Source: Alphaproteobacteria bacterium (lineage in GTDB: Bacteria > Pseudomonadota > Alphaproteobacteria > Geminicoccales > Geminicoccaceae). From it: a DNA stretch of 64,000 bases. The notes under the pieces were generated by a model. The model was not told the origin of the DNA and did no database searches. It saw only the letters and a list, made by a program, of their open reading frames with translations. Shown piece by piece: positions 51,919 through 61,893 of this stretch (positions are counted from its first letter, which is position 1; each line of letters starts with the position of its first letter). The DNA lies in contig JALSIM010000004.1 in assembly GCA_026990035.1 (NCBI GenBank), forward strand, positions 1 to 64,000, in the 5' to 3' direction. The translations under genes were made by a program, and so were the position numbers.

Positions 51919-52155
51919 CTATCCGGAATGCTGCTGGATGTAGGCGATCGCATCCTTGACGGTGACGATCTTTTCCGCGGCGTCGTCGGGAATCTCGATG
52001 CCGAACTCTTCCTCGAACGCCATGACGAGCTCGACCGTGTCGAGACTGTCGGCCCCGAGATCGTCGACGAAGCTGGCGTCCTCCGTGACCTTGCCTTCGT
52101 CGACACCGAGATGCTCGACGACGATCTTCTTCACTCGTTCGGCGATATCACTCAT
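51919..52155 (-). CDS. acpP: Acyl carrier protein
   Basis: A 78-residue acidic carrier. The phosphopantetheine site is Ser37 in [15 protein letters not shown]. Sequence and length are typical of the fatty-acid ACP. GGAGTGAGAGGACG precedes the ATG. It lies in the fab row with 142 bp before it, so it probably has its own promoter in addition to read-through from fabG, as is common for this abundant protein. Confidence 0.98.
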   Translation of the reverse strand: MSDIAERVKKIVVEHLGVDEGKVTEDASFVDDLGADSLDTVELVMAFEEEFGIEIPDDAAEKIVTVKDAIAYIQQHSG

Positions 52156-52195
52156 CGTCCTCTCACTCCGCCCCAGTCATGCCGCGCGATCTCCG

Positions 52196-52217
52196 GCCGG
52201 GGGACGAAAACCCCGGC
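52196..52217 (-). other. Hairpin in the acpP leader
   Basis: GCCGGGG (52196-52202) pairs with CCCCGGC (52211-52217) across an eight-base loop. It starts 41 bases before the acpP start codon on the minus strand. It has no T tail. It may affect acpP mRNA stability or read-through from fabG. Confidence 0.3.
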
Positions 52218-52297
52218 TCGAATGCGGCGGCTTTTACACAATCGCACGAGGCTTGCCTAGGTCTCCACGACCACAGCGCCGCACCCTCCCGGCCCTT

Positions 52298-53032
52298 TCA
52301 GAACATGGCCATGCCACCGTTGACATGGAGGGTGTGGCCGGTGACGTAGGCGGCTTCCTCGCTGGCCAGATAGACCACCGCGGCCGCGATTTCCGCCGGC
52401 TCCCCGAAGCGCCCCGCGGGGATCCGCTCGGCCAGGGCCCGGCGTTGCTTCTCGTCGAGCCCGTCGGTCATGGCGGTGACGACGAAACCCGGAGCCACGC
52501 AGTTGACGGTGATTCCGCGGCCGGCGACCTCGGCGGCCAGGGCCTTGGTGAGGCCGACCAGCCCGGCCTTGGCGGCGGCGTAGTTGGCCTGTCCCGGATT
52601 GCCGGTGGCGCCGACGATCGAGCCGATGTTGACGATCCGCCCGAAACGCCGGCGCATCATCCCCCGCAGGGCCGACCGGCAGAGCCTGAAGGCGGCGGTG
52701 AGATTGGTGTCCAGCACCGCCTGCCAGTCCTCGTCCTTCATCCTGAGCGCGAGGCCGTCACGGGTGATCCCCGCGTTGTTGACGAGAATGTCGAGCCCGC
52801 CGGCGGCCTCCGCCGCCGCCACCAGACGCTCGATGGTGGCCGGCTCGGTGACGTCGCCGAGGACGATCTCGACACCCTCCCCGAGCTCCTCCGCGAGGGC
52901 CGCGAGCGGCGCCTCGCGGCGGCCGGCGATCACCACCGCCGCACCGCGGCGATGCAGGGCCCGGGCGATCGCCGCGCCGATCCCCCCGGACGCTCCGGTG
53001 ACCACCGCACGCCTACCTTCGAGACGGAACAT
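52298..53032 (-). CDS. fabG: 3-oxoacyl-ACP reductase
   Basis: A 244-residue NADPH-dependent SDR. The nucleotide motif is VTGASGGIGAAIARAL, NNAG is present, and the catalytic Ser, Tyr and Lys are in NIGSIVGATGNPGQANYAAA and the following KAGL. It reduces 3-ketoacyl-ACP in fatty-acid synthesis. Its start lies inside the 3' end of fabD (20 bp overlap), so the two are coupled. In contrast to the SDR at 36420 it has the complete active site. Confidence 0.96.
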   Translation of the reverse strand: MFRLEGRRAVVTGASGGIGAAIARALHRRGAAVVIAGRREAPLAALAEELGEGVEIVLGDVTEPATIERLVAAAEAAGGLDILVNNAGITRDGLALRMKDEDWQAVLDTNLTAAFRLCRSALRGMMRRRFGRIVNIGSIVGATGNPGQANYAAAKAGLVGLTKALAAEVAGRGITVNCVAPGFVVTAMTDGLDEKQRRALAERIPAGRFGEPAEIAAAVVYLASEEAAYVTGHTLHVNGGMAMF

Positions 53033-53993
53033 CGCTGTCTTCCTCCTCGGCGGCCAGGACCTCCGCCAGCCGCGCCACCTCTTCCGGCCCCTGCAGGGCG
53101 AACAGGGCCGCTCCCGGCACGCCCCTCCTGGCGAGCCCGGTGAGCACCCTGCCGGCCCCCAGTTCGATCACCCGGTCGACACCCAGCTCGACCATCCGGG
53201 CCATGGTTTCACGCCAACGGACGCGGGCCGTCGCCTGACGCCGGAGCAGATCCACGATCCGCACCGGATCCCTTTCCGGGGCGGCGGTGACGTTGGCGAT
53301 CACCGGCACCGCCGGAGGGGTGAGGTCGGTCGCCGCCAGGGCCGCCGCCAGACGCTCCGCCGCCGGTGCCATCAACCGGCAATGGAAGGGTGCGCTGACC
53401 TCGAGCATCATCGCCCTTCTGGCGCCACGTTCCCGGGCCAGGACCACGGCCCGTTCGACGGCGGCCCGGTGTCCGGAAACCACGGCCTGCCCTTCGGCAT
53501 TGTCGTTGGCGAGCTCGCAGACCTCGTCCCCGGACGCCGCCGCGGCGAGGGCTTCCACGCTCTCCGGATCGAGGCCGAGGATCGCCGCCATCGCCCCCTC
53601 GCCCACCGGCACCGCGTCCTGCATGACCTCGCCGCGCAGGCGCAGCAGCCGCGCCGCATCGGCCAGGGTCAGGGCACCGGCGGCGGCGAGGGCCGAATAC
53701 TCGCCCAGGGAATGCCCGGCGACCCAGCCGACGATGTCGGTGAGCGGCCGGCCCGTCGCCGCCTCGAGCGCCCGTACCGCCGCCAGCGAGGTGGCCATCA
53801 GCGCCGGCTGGGCGTTGCGGGTCAGGGTCAGTTCCTCGGCGGGGCCCTCGAAAATCAGGCGGGAAAGGCTTTCGCCCAAGGCCTCGTCGACCTCGGCGAA
53901 CACCGCCCGCGCCTCGGTGAAGCTCTCGGCGAGCGCCCGGCCCATCCCGGGGGTCTGCGCCCCCTGTCCGGGAAACACTGCGATGGTCGGCAT
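53013..53993 (-). CDS. fabD: Malonyl-CoA:ACP transacylase
   Basis: A 326-residue transferase that charges ACP with malonate. Motifs are [15 protein letters not shown], the nucleophile in [16 protein letters not shown], the catalytic His in [10 protein letters not shown] and the Gln-containing end of the site in [13 protein letters not shown]. The start is ATG at 53993 and it begins the fab row on the minus strand. 116 bp separate it from the upstream dehydrogenase gene. Confidence 0.96.
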   Translation of the reverse strand: MPTIAVFPGQGAQTPGMGRALAESFTEARAVFAEVDEALGESLSRLIFEGPAEELTLTRNAQPALMATSLAAVRALEAATGRPLTDIVGWVAGHSLGEYSALAAAGALTLADAARLLRLRGEVMQDAVPVGEGAMAAILGLDPESVEALAAAASGDEVCELANDNAEGQAVVSGHRAAVERAVVLARERGARRAMMLEVSAPFHCRLMAPAAERLAAALAATDLTPPAVPVIANVTAAPERDPVRIVDLLRRQATARVRWRETMARMVELGVDRVIELGAGRVLTGLARRGVPGAALFALQGPEEVARLAEVLAAEEEDSDVPSRR

Positions 53994-54109
53994 CGGTCTC
54001 GATCAGGTGAAGGAGGGTGTCGGCCGCCGGCCGACGGTGCCCGGGTGATAGCGCGCGGACCCGGTCTGTCAAGCGAGGCCGAGGTCCCGCTGCGGCGACA
54101 CGCCGCCGG

Positions 54110-56560
54110 TCAGGCCCGGAGCGCCCGGTTCTCCGGATCGTAGGGGCTGTCGGCGACGATCCGGGCCGGCAGCATCCGGTCGAGGATCCGGACCTCGCAT
54201 TCCCGCCCGATCCCGGCCACCGCGCTTTCCACGTAGCCCAGCATCAGCGACTTGCCGAGATGATGGCCGTAACCGCCGGCGGTCCCCCGACCCACCACCC
54301 GGCCGTCCACGAACACCGGTTCGTTGCCGAAGGGATCGGCATCCTCGGCGGCGATCTCGATGGTCCGGAAACGCCGGGGGATTCCCTCCTCCCGCTGCTC
54401 GAGGAGCGCCTCGCGACCGACGAAGGGCCCCTTGTCGAACTTGACGAAGCGCTCCATCCCCGCCTCGAGGATGCTGTTCTCGGCGTTGAGATCGGTACCC
54501 CACAGGCGATAGCTCTTCTCGAGCCGCATCGAATCCATCGCCCGCAGTCCGACGAGACCGATCCCGTACTCCTTTCCGGCCTCCATCAGGGCGTCGAAGA
54601 GATGGATCTGGAACTCGATCGGGTGGTGCAGCTCCCATCCCAGCGAACCGACGAAGTTGACCCGCAGCGCGCGGACCTCGCGACAGAAGCCGACCGGGAT
54701 CTCGGCCCCGGTGAGCCAGGGGAAGGCGGCATTGGAAAGATCGGCGTCGGCCAGCTTTTCGAGCACCCGGCGGCTGTCCGGCCCGGCGAGGAGGAACACC
54801 CCGTAACGGTTGGTGACGTCGGTGAGGATCACCGAGCCGTCGCGGGGCAGGGATTTGGTGAGATGGTCCCAGTCGATGTCGTGGGCGGCCCCCGGCCCGA
54901 CGAGATAGAAGCGCTCGCCGTAGAGCCCGTCCGGCAGTCGCAGGATGGTGAACTCGCTGCGTACCGAGCCCGAGGGGTTGAGCGCATGGCAGAGATGGAT
55001 GCGACCGACCTTCTCCGGGATCGTATTGGCCACCATCCGGTCGAGCCAGGCCCGCGCCCCCGGCCCCTCCACCTCGAATTTGGCGAAGGAGCTCAGCTCC
55101 ATCAGCCCCACCCGCTCGCGCATGGTACGGACTTCCTCGCCGACGTGGGGGAACCAGTTGGAGCGGCGGAAGGAGAAGACGTCCCGGGGTTCCACCCCTT
55201 GCGGAGCGAACCAGTTGGGACGCTCCCAGCCGAATCGCTGCCCGAAGACCGCCCCCCGGGCCTTCAGCCGGTCGTAGACCGGCGGTGTGCGTGCCGGCCG
55301 CCCCGCCGGGCGGTTCTCGTATTCCATCGGATAGTGGTTGAAGAAGACGTGGGCGTAGGCCTCCTCGTTCTTGAGCTTGGCGAAGCGTTTGGTGACGACA
55401 CCGAAGCGCCGCGGATCGACCCCCAGCATGTCCACCGTCGGTTCGCCGTCGATGATCCAGTTGGCGAGTTGCCAGCCGGCGCCGCCGGCGGCGGTGACCC
55501 CGAAGCTGTGCCCTTCGCTGAGCCAGAAGTTGGGCAGGCCGAAGGCCGGACCGACCATCGGATTGCCGTCCGGCGTGTAGGCGATGGGGCCGTTGACGAT
55601 ATCCTTGATGCCGGCGTTCTCGAAGGAGGGGACACGCTTGATGCAGGCCTCGACATGGGGCAGCAGACGGTCGAGATCGCCGGGGAAGAGGTCCTTGTCG
55701 AATCCCGGCGGCACGCCGTCGACGAAACAGGCCGGCGCCCCCTTCTCGTAGGGGCCGAGGATCCAGCCCAGCCGTTCCTCCCGGAGATAGTAGGAGGCAT
55801 CGGATTCGCGGAGGATCGGCAGCTCCGGATTGCCCGCCTCGCGGTACGCGCGGAGCACCGGATCGACGTCGGTGACGATGTACTGATGCTCGACCGGAAC
55901 GACCGGGATCTCGAGCCCCACCATGCGGGCGGTTTCGCGGGCATGGTTGCCGGTGGCACAGACCACGTGCTCGCAGCGGATGGTTCCGCGGTCGGTCCGG
56001 ACGAGCCATTCGAGACTGTCGCTGCGCTCGATGCCGACCACCTTCACGCCCTGGCGGATCGTCGCCCCGTGCATCCGTGCCCCCTTGGCGAGGGCCATGG
56101 TCACGTCGACCGGGGCGATGTGCCCGTCGGTGGGATGCCAGAGGGCGCCGACCAGCCCCTCGGGATCGATCAGCGGCCACAGCCGCCGGATCTCCTCCAC
56201 CCCGATGATGTGGCATTCGACGCCGATCGTTTCGGCGGTGCACTGATAGTTGCGGTATTCGTCCATCCGGTCGCGGTTGGTGGCGAGCCGCAGGTTGCCG
56301 GTCGGATGGAATCCCACCTCCTGGCCGGTTTCGGCCTCCAGGGTCTTGTAGAGTTCGACCGAGTACTTGTGGAGCTGGCCGACCGAGTAGCTCATGTTGA
56401 ACAGCGGCAGCAGCCCGGCCGCGTGCCAGGTGGATCCGGCGGTGAGTTCGCTCCGTTCCAGCAGCACGACGTCCCGCCAGCCGCGCTTGGCGAGATGATA
56501 GAGGGTGCTGACGCCGACCACGCCGCCGCCGATCACCACCACCCGCGCCTGTTCGCTCAT
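54110..56560 (-). CDS. FAD-dependent dimethylglycine/sarcosine dehydrogenase
   Basis: An 816-residue two-domain enzyme. The N-terminal DAO-type oxidoreductase (1 to about 430) has VVVIGGGVVGVSTLYHLAKR, and the His for covalent FAD in GSTWHAAGLLPLF. The C-terminal half is a GcvT-like folate domain (RRSNWFPHVGEEV, RVGLMELSSFAKFEVEGPGA, GLRAMDSMRLEKSYRLWGTD). It demethylates dimethylglycine or sarcosine-type substrates and passes the one-carbon unit to tetrahydrofolate. ATG at 56560 follows GGGAGCG. The exact N-methyl substrate is open. Confidence 0.9.
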   Translation of the reverse strand: MSEQARVVVIGGGVVGVSTLYHLAKRGWRDVVLLERSELTAGSTWHAAGLLPLFNMSYSVGQLHKYSVELYKTLEAETGQEVGFHPTGNLRLATNRDRMDEYRNYQCTAETIGVECHIIGVEEIRRLWPLIDPEGLVGALWHPTDGHIAPVDVTMALAKGARMHGATIRQGVKVVGIERSDSLEWLVRTDRGTIRCEHVVCATGNHARETARMVGLEIPVVPVEHQYIVTDVDPVLRAYREAGNPELPILRESDASYYLREERLGWILGPYEKGAPACFVDGVPPGFDKDLFPGDLDRLLPHVEACIKRVPSFENAGIKDIVNGPIAYTPDGNPMVGPAFGLPNFWLSEGHSFGVTAAGGAGWQLANWIIDGEPTVDMLGVDPRRFGVVTKRFAKLKNEEAYAHVFFNHYPMEYENRPAGRPARTPPVYDRLKARGAVFGQRFGWERPNWFAPQGVEPRDVFSFRRSNWFPHVGEEVRTMRERVGLMELSSFAKFEVEGPGARAWLDRMVANTIPEKVGRIHLCHALNPSGSVRSEFTILRLPDGLYGERFYLVGPGAAHDIDWDHLTKSLPRDGSVILTDVTNRYGVFLLAGPDSRRVLEKLADADLSNAAFPWLTGAEIPVGFCREVRALRVNFVGSLGWELHHPIEFQIHLFDALMEAGKEYGIGLVGLRAMDSMRLEKSYRLWGTDLNAENSILEAGMERFVKFDKGPFVGREALLEQREEGIPRRFRTIEIAAEDADPFGNEPVFVDGRVVGRGTAGGYGHHLGKSLMLGYVESAVAGIGRECEVRILDRMLPARIVADSPYDPENRALRA

Positions 56561-56713
56561 CGCTCCCGCGTCCTCCTCCCGCTGCGATCCGCCCGCTGCC
56601 AGACTGCCCCAGCGAGCCGCGGGCGGCAGGCCTTTTCCGGACCTCTTCTTCTCTTTCCGCGGCACGTCCCGTGCCGCGGCGGCGAGCGGTCGTCGTCGGC
56701 GCGGCGCCCGGAC

Positions 56714-56742
56714 TTGGAGCAGGAGCCCGTCGCCCCTATAGT
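56714..56742 (+). promoter_or_regulatory. Sigma-70 promoter for the DUF4139 gene
   Basis: TTGGAG (56714-56719) and TATAGT (56737-56742) are separated by the ideal 17 bases and lie 43 bp before the ATG at 56785. This is one of the clearest promoters in the window. Confidence 0.6.
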
Positions 56743-56784
56743 TTTCCGGCGAACCCTTCGACATCGACAACGAGGGCGGTAATC

Positions 56785-58419
56785 ATGCATCCTTTCGCGC
56801 CGTGGCGCTACGGAGCCCTCCTCCTGCTGCCGCTCCTCCCGTTGGCCGCCGGGCCGGCGCGGGCGGCGGAGAACCGGTCGAACGCGCCGGTCCGGGCCGC
56901 CACCCTCTATCCCGAAGGTGCGGAAGTGGTGCGCAACCTCCGGGTCGAGCTTCCCGCCGGCCGCCGGGAAGTGATCATCGAGGGCCTGCCCGCCGACCTC
57001 GACACGGCCTCGATCCGGATCGTCGTCAAGCCCGGGGATCTGTTCGATCTGCGCGGCTTCACCAGCCGCCTGCGCCCGGCCGCCGCCTATGTCGGACCGC
57101 GCGAGCGGGAGCTCCAGAGGGAAATCGAGCGCCTCGGGGACGAGATCCGCCTGCGCGAGGATCGCGTGCGCGCCGCCCGCATCCAGCTCCGGCTGGTCGA
57201 GCGGATCGGCGAGGCGGCGGCCGATCTCGCCAGCAGGGAGCTGGCCGCGGGTCGGCCGGAACCGGGGGCCTGGCGCAAGAGCTGGGAGGCGGTGGGCAGC
57301 GGAGCCATCGAAATCCTCGAGGTGATCCGCCAGAACGAGCGCGAGACGCGCGAGCTGCAGCGGCGGCTCGATGCCAAGAGGCGCGAACTGGAGCAGCTTC
57401 GCACGGGGGCCCGGGCGACCACCGAGCTGGTGCTCGATCTGGAGGCCGAGGAGGATGCGACGGCGTCCATCGAGCTGCGCCACGCGGTCGAGCAGGCGGG
57501 CTGGTCCCCGTTCTACGAGGCGCGGCTGCGCAGCCGCCGGGGCGAGATCAGTCTGGTGCGCCGGGCGCGTGCCTGGCAGAAGACCGGCGAGGACTGGCGC
57601 GGCATCGCCCTGCGTCTGTCGACCACCCGGCCGCGGAACACGGTGGTGGCGCCGGAGCTCGATCCCTGGTTCGTGGATATCGTGGAAATCGGCCCGATGG
57701 CCCGCGATCGCGCCTTCCGGCCGGGCGGCGTCCCCGAAGCGGAGATGGCGCTTTCGGCCGCCGCCCCGGCGCCGCCCGTGGTCCGCCGGATCGGCGAATT
57801 CCACACCACCTTCACCGTCTCCAAGCCGCTCGATCTGCTGGCCGACGGCAGCGAGCGGATGCTCACCCTCACCCGCGACAAGCTGCCGGCGGATCTGCTC
57901 GTCGAAATCGTGCCGAAGGTGGATCCGGCACCCTATCTCACCGCCCGTTTCACCTACGAGGAGGCCGATCCGCTGCTGCCCGGCCCGATCCGGCTGGTAC
58001 GCGACGGCGCCTATGTCGGGGAGACCGACCTCGAATTCGTCGTCGCCGGTCAGGAGATCCGCCTCGGCTTCGGCCGGGACGACAAGGTGGAGGTGAACCA
58101 TCGTCTGGATACCGATTTCAAGTCCGAGGAAGGCATCATCCAGAGCTACCGGCGCATCGAGCGCCGTTGGGTGACCCGGGTCCGCAACCGTCACAAGCGG
58201 TCGCTACCGATCGTCGTCTACGACCGGCTGCCGATCCCCCGCGACGAGCGCATCACCGTCGAGCTGCTCGCCGACGGCACGCCGCCCACCGAGCGCGAGG
58301 TGGACGGCAAGCCGGGCGTTCTCGGCTGGCGGTACGAGTACGAGCCGGGCGAGGTCCGCGAAATCCGCTTCGGCTTCGCGGTGACCTTCCCGAAGGATCT
58401 GCGGGTGACGGATTTCTAG
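56785..58419 (+). CDS. DUF4139 (mucoidy inhibitor MuiA-like) exported protein
   Basis: A 544-residue exported protein with a signal peptide (ending GPARAAE). The N-terminal DUF4140 part begins [21 protein letters not shown] coiled-coil stretch (about 110-215, [20 protein letters not shown]) comes next, and a C-terminal DUF4139 beta domain has WSPFYEARL and [13 protein letters not shown] with [15 protein letters not shown] at the end. Function is unknown. A good promoter lies upstream and msrA follows 11 bp later. Confidence 0.84.
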   Translation: MHPFAPWRYGALLLLPLLPLAAGPARAAENRSNAPVRAATLYPEGAEVVRNLRVELPAGRREVIIEGLPADLDTASIRIVVKPGDLFDLRGFTSRLRPAAAYVGPRERELQREIERLGDEIRLREDRVRAARIQLRLVERIGEAAADLASRELAAGRPEPGAWRKSWEAVGSGAIEILEVIRQNERETRELQRRLDAKRRELEQLRTGARATTELVLDLEAEEDATASIELRHAVEQAGWSPFYEARLRSRRGEISLVRRARAWQKTGEDWRGIALRLSTTRPRNTVVAPELDPWFVDIVEIGPMARDRAFRPGGVPEAEMALSAAAPAPPVVRRIGEFHTTFTVSKPLDLLADGSERMLTLTRDKLPADLLVEIVPKVDPAPYLTARFTYEEADPLLPGPIRLVRDGAYVGETDLEFVVAGQEIRLGFGRDDKVEVNHRLDTDFKSEEGIIQSYRRIERRWVTRVRNRHKRSLPIVVYDRLPIPRDERITVELLADGTPPTEREVDGKPGVLGWRYEYEPGEVREIRFGFAVTFPKDLRVTDF

Positions 58420-58429
58420 GCGCGCGACG

Positions 58430-59125
58430 ATGTTCGACCGGTTCGGAAAAGGCCGTGATCTTCCGTCGCCCGGAGAGGCGCTCCCGGGTCGGCCGGAGCC
58501 GGCCTTTCCCCTCCCCGAACGCCATCGGGTGAACGGCCGCCCGCTGCAGCCGCCCTGGCCCGGACACTGCCGCCGGGCCATGTTCGCGATGGGTTGCTTC
58601 TGGGGTGCGGAACGGCTGTTCTGGCGCCAGCCCGGCGTCTGGGTGACGGCGGTCGGCTACGCCGGCGGCACCACCCCCAATCCGCTCTATGCCGAGGTGT
58701 GCTCGGGCCGGACCGGTCATGCCGAGGCGGTGCTGGTGGTGTTCGATCCGCGCGTCCTGCCCTATGCACGGCTGCTGGCCCTCTTCTTCTCGGAGCACGA
58801 TCCGACCCAGGGCCTGCGCCAGGGGAACGACGTCGGCAGCCAGTACCGGAGCGTCGTCTTCACCTTCGACGAGCGGCAACGCGCCCTCGCCGAGGCCGCC
58901 GTGGCGCTCTACGGCGCCGCCCTCCGGGCCCACGGCCGGCGGCGGCCGATCACCACCGAAATCCTGCCGGCCGGTCCGTTCTACTACGCCGAACCCGAAC
59001 ATCAGCAGTACCTCGCCGCCCATCCGCGGGGCTACTGCGGCCTCGCCGGCACCGGCGTTCCCTTCCCTCTCGCCGAGCTGGAGGCGGCGGTCCCGGCCGC
59101 CCACGCCGGTCAGAGCCCGGGATAG
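58430..59125 (+). CDS. msrA: Peptide-methionine (S)-S-oxide reductase
   Basis: A 231-residue repair enzyme that reduces methionine sulfoxide in proteins. The catalytic Cys is in [16 protein letters not shown]. The family blocks [39 protein letters not shown] and [11 protein letters not shown]-like [15 protein letters not shown] are present, with the resolving Cys in [10 protein letters not shown]. There is no signal peptide. It probably shares the promoter of the DUF4139 gene. Its last 16 bases overlap a small gene on the other strand. Confidence 0.94.
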   Translation: MFDRFGKGRDLPSPGEALPGRPEPAFPLPERHRVNGRPLQPPWPGHCRRAMFAMGCFWGAERLFWRQPGVWVTAVGYAGGTTPNPLYAEVCSGRTGHAEAVLVVFDPRVLPYARLLALFFSEHDPTQGLRQGNDVGSQYRSVVFTFDERQRALAEAAVALYGAALRAHGRRRPITTEILPAGPFYYAEPEHQQYLAAHPRGYCGLAGTGVPFPLAELEAAVPAAHAGQSPG

Positions 59126-59193
59126 TAGAGCTTGGCCGCGACCAGCGCGGTGGCCACGGCACCGATGACGGCCCAGGCCGCCCATTTCCACAT
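59110..59193 (-). CDS. 27-residue single-helix membrane peptide
   Basis: A very short open frame with an ideal ribosome site (GGGGAGG six bases before the ATG). The product is [20 protein letters not shown] followed by KLYYPGL. It forms one hydrophobic helix of about 18 residues with tryptophans at the head and a Lys-Tyr-Tyr end at the other membrane face, a typical layout for bacterial membrane micropeptides. It overlaps the 3' end of msrA on the opposite strand. I know no family name, and the function is unknown. It lies divergent from the archease-rtcB operon, with 207 bp between. Confidence 0.6.
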   Translation of the reverse strand: MWKWAAWAVIGAVATALVAAKLYYPGL

Positions 59194-59400
59194 GGCACCT
59201 CCCCGGTTGCGCGGGATCACACAGGCTCCACGATAGCATGCCCGTCGCGACGGCGGAAACCCGCCGGCCACGATCCGATTCCGGCGCGCAAGGCGCAAAT
59301 TGCCGCAGTGCGTGCAAGGAAGGGGTGGCGTTTCACCTCCTGCGAGACTAAATAATAGAATGCTTGCGTCGTGGAGGCGCACGTCTGGGGGGATGTACGA

Positions 59401-59847
59401 ATGCTCACGACCTTGGAAAGAAGCCGGGCGCGCGAGGGCTTCGAACTGTTCCCTCACGAAGCCGACATCGGCCTGCGGGGCTGGGGGGCGACCCGGGAGA
59501 AGGCGTTCGAGGAGATCGCCCTCGCCCTCACTTCGGCGATCACCGATCCGCGCCATGTGGAACCGCGCGAGCCGGTGAGCATCCGCTGCGAGGCGCCCGA
59601 CGATCAGCTCCTGCTCGTCGACTGGCTGAACGCCCTCATCTACGAAATGGCCACCCTGCGCATGCTGTTCAGCCGCTTCACCGTCCATCTCGGGGACGGG
59701 GTGCTGCAGGCGACCGCCTGGGGCGAGCCTCTGGACACCGAACGCCACGCCCCGGCGGTGGAACCCAAGGGGGCCACCTTCACCGATCTCCGGCTGGAAA
59801 GGGAACGCGACGGCCGCTGGCTGGCGCAGTGCGTGGTGGACGTCTGA
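59401..59847 (+). CDS. Archease
   Basis: A 148-residue archease, partner of the RNA ligase RtcB. It has the family features FELFPHEADIGLRGWG (acidic metal/guanylylation site), AFEEIALALTSAITDP, LLLVDWLNALIYEMAT and AVEPKGATFTDL. Archease speeds RtcB guanylylation. ATG at 59401 begins the conserved region; a GTG at 59371 adds ten residues. It is the first gene of an archease-rtcB-HPF/CSD-adenine deaminase row. The 207-bp leader has AT-rich AAATAATAG at 59350-59358 and GCAAATTGC at 59295-59303. Confidence 0.92.
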   Translation: MLTTLERSRAREGFELFPHEADIGLRGWGATREKAFEEIALALTSAITDPRHVEPREPVSIRCEAPDDQLLLVDWLNALIYEMATLRMLFSRFTVHLGDGVLQATAWGEPLDTERHAPAVEPKGATFTDLRLERERDGRWLAQCVVDV

Positions 59848-59868
59848 CCGACCTCCAGGGACCGGACC

Positions 59869-61299
59869 ATGGATCCGGGTAGCCTGACGAGGATCGACGA
59901 GACCTGCTGGCAGATCGAGCCCCGGGGGCGGATGCGCGTTCCCGCCCTGATCTTCGCCGACCGCGAGCTGCTGTCGGCGATGGACGAGAAGGTTCGCGAA
60001 CAGCTCTGCAACGTGGCCTGTCTTCCGGGCATCGTCGAGGCCGCCTACGCCATGCCCGATGCCCACTGGGGCTACGGTTTTCCGATCGGCGGGGTGGCGG
60101 CCTTCGATCCCGAAGCCGGGGGCGTCGTCTCCGCGGGCGGTGTCGGCTTCGACATCTCCTGCGGGGTGCGGACCATGCTCACCGGCCTGCGGCGGGCGGA
60201 AGTGGAGCCGATCGGGGACCGGCTCGCCGACGCGCTGTTCCGGGCGATCCCGGCGGGGCTCGGGCGGCGCGGCGAGATCCGTCTTTCCGACGCCGAACTC
60301 GAAGCGATGCTCGCTGGCGGCGCGGCCTGGGCGGTGGCGCGGGGCTGGGGTCTCGCGGAGGATCTCGAACGGATCGAGGAGGGAGGTCGGGCCGAAGGCG
60401 CCGATCCGGGGGCCGTCTCGCCGCGGGCACGGGAACGGCAGCGGGCCGAGATGGGCACCCTCGGCTCCGGCAATCACTATCTCGAGCTCCAGGAGGTGGC
60501 GGAGATCCACGATCCCGTGATCGCCCGCGGCTACGGGCTGGCGTCCGGGGAGCTCCTGGTCACCATCCATTGCGGTTCGCGCGGGCTCGGGCACCAGATC
60601 GGCACCGAATATCTGCGGGAGATGGTGATCGCCGCCGGCGGGGCGGGCATCGAGCTCCCCGACCGCGAGCTCGCCTGCGCGCCGATCCGCTCGCCGGTGG
60701 GGCGTCGCTATCTCGGTGCCATGCGGGCCGCGATCAATTGCGCGCTTGCCAACCGCCAGATCATCGGCCATCTCGCGCGGCGGGTGTTCGCACGCTTCTT
60801 TCCCGGGAATCCGCTGCGTCTCCTTTACGACGTGTCCCACAACACCTGCAAAGAGGAGCGCCACCGCGTGGGCGATCGCTGCCTCGATCTCTTCGTCCAT
60901 CGCAAGGGGGCGACCCGCGCCCTGCCGCCGGGAGATCCGGCCCTGCCCGAACCGCTCCGGCCCTACGGCCAGCCGGTGCTGATCGGCGGCAGCATGGGCA
61001 CCGGCTCCTGGATCCTCGCCGGCACCCGGCCGGACGGTCCGCGCGCCTTCGCCTCCGCCGTCCACGGCGCCGGCCGGGCGATGAGCCGCCATCAGGCGAA
61101 GAAACGCTGGCGCGGCGAGGAGATCGTCGCCCGGCTCGCCGAGCGGGGCGTGCTCGTGCGCAGCGTGTCGATGCGGGGTGTCGCGGAGGAGGCGCCGGGA
61201 GCCTACAAGGACATCGACGCGGTGGTGGACGCGGCGCATCGTGCCGGGCTGGCACGCAAGGTGGCCCGCCTCAGGCCGCTGATCGTGATCAAGGGATAA
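59869..61299 (+). CDS. rtcB: RNA-splicing ligase RtcB
   Basis: A 476-residue GTP- and manganese-dependent ligase that joins 2',3'-cyclic phosphate or 3'-phosphate RNA ends to 5'-OH ends. Metal residues are visible in GVGFDISCGVRTM (Asp, Cys), GSGNHYLEL (His), TIHCGSRGLGHQ (His) and DVSHNTCKEE (His), and the guanylylated His is in HGAGRAMSRHQAKK. It starts 22 bp after archease. No rtcR regulator or rtcA is in the window. Confidence 0.95.
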   Translation: MDPGSLTRIDETCWQIEPRGRMRVPALIFADRELLSAMDEKVREQLCNVACLPGIVEAAYAMPDAHWGYGFPIGGVAAFDPEAGGVVSAGGVGFDISCGVRTMLTGLRRAEVEPIGDRLADALFRAIPAGLGRRGEIRLSDAELEAMLAGGAAWAVARGWGLAEDLERIEEGGRAEGADPGAVSPRARERQRAEMGTLGSGNHYLELQEVAEIHDPVIARGYGLASGELLVTIHCGSRGLGHQIGTEYLREMVIAAGGAGIELPDRELACAPIRSPVGRRYLGAMRAAINCALANRQIIGHLARRVFARFFPGNPLRLLYDVSHNTCKEERHRVGDRCLDLFVHRKGATRALPPGDPALPEPLRPYGQPVLIGGSMGTGSWILAGTRPDGPRAFASAVHGAGRAMSRHQAKKRWRGEEIVARLAERGVLVRSVSMRGVAEEAPGAYKDIDAVVDAAHRAGLARKVARLRPLIVIKG

Positions 61300-61319
61300 C
61301 CTCAGCAACGGGGACGGTC

Positions 61320-61874
61320 ATGGACAAGCCTCTCGAGATTCGGTTCCACGACGTGCCGCATTCCGATTTCATCGAGGCGCGGATCCGCGAGAAAGTCGAC
61401 GAGCTCGAAAAGTATTTCGATCACATCTCGAGCGTGCGCGTCGTGGTCGACAAGGAGAGCAAGCGTCACAACAAGGGCAACGCCTACCGCATCCGCCTGT
61501 TCATCCACGTTCCCGGCAAGGAGATCGTGATCAACCACAACCAGCGCGCCGATCCCGCCCGGGAGGATTTCCGCTTCGCCCTGCGCGAGGCGTTCGATGC
61601 CGCCTTCCGGGAGCTCAAGGAACACAAGCAGAAGATCCGCGGCGAGGTGAAGGCCCATCTCGAGCCGCCCCAGGGACGGGTGATCAAGCTGTTCAGGGAC
61701 CAGGGCTACGGCTTCATCGAGCTCACCGACGGCCAGGAGATCTACTTCCACCGCAACGCCGTCGTGAACGGCGATTTCGACAAGCTCGAGGTCGGTGCCC
61801 GGGTCCGTGTCCACGTCGCCGAGAACGAAAGCCCGTTCGGGCCCCAGGCCAGCACCGTTCGGGTGCTCGACTGA
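61320..61874 (+). CDS. HPF/RaiA ribosome-associated domain fused to a cold-shock domain
   Basis: A 184-residue two-domain protein. Residues 1 to about 108 resemble hibernation-promoting factor (LEIRFHDVPHSDFIEARIRE, VRVVVDKES, AYRIRLFIHVPGKEIVINHN). Residues 118-184 are a cold-shock domain with RNP1 GYGFIEL (129-135) and RNP2 IYFHRNAV (141-148). The first half should sit in the decoding region of the ribosome and the second bind RNA. The start at 61320 follows GGGGACGG, 20 bp after rtcB. Length and fusion differ from plain HPF. Confidence 0.88.
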   Translation: MDKPLEIRFHDVPHSDFIEARIREKVDELEKYFDHISSVRVVVDKESKRHNKGNAYRIRLFIHVPGKEIVINHNQRADPAREDFRFALREAFDAAFRELKEHKQKIRGEVKAHLEPPQGRVIKLFRDQGYGFIELTDGQEIYFHRNAVVNGDFDKLEVGARVRVHVAENESPFGPQASTVRVLD

Positions 61875-61893
61875 ACGCCCCGGGGCGCCGATC

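Noticed and set aside
59326-59345. A sigma-54 promoter ahead of archease-rtcB
   Set aside because: TGGCG is followed by TGC at the wrong spacing (two bases too far for the -24/-12 pattern), and no RtcR gene is present.
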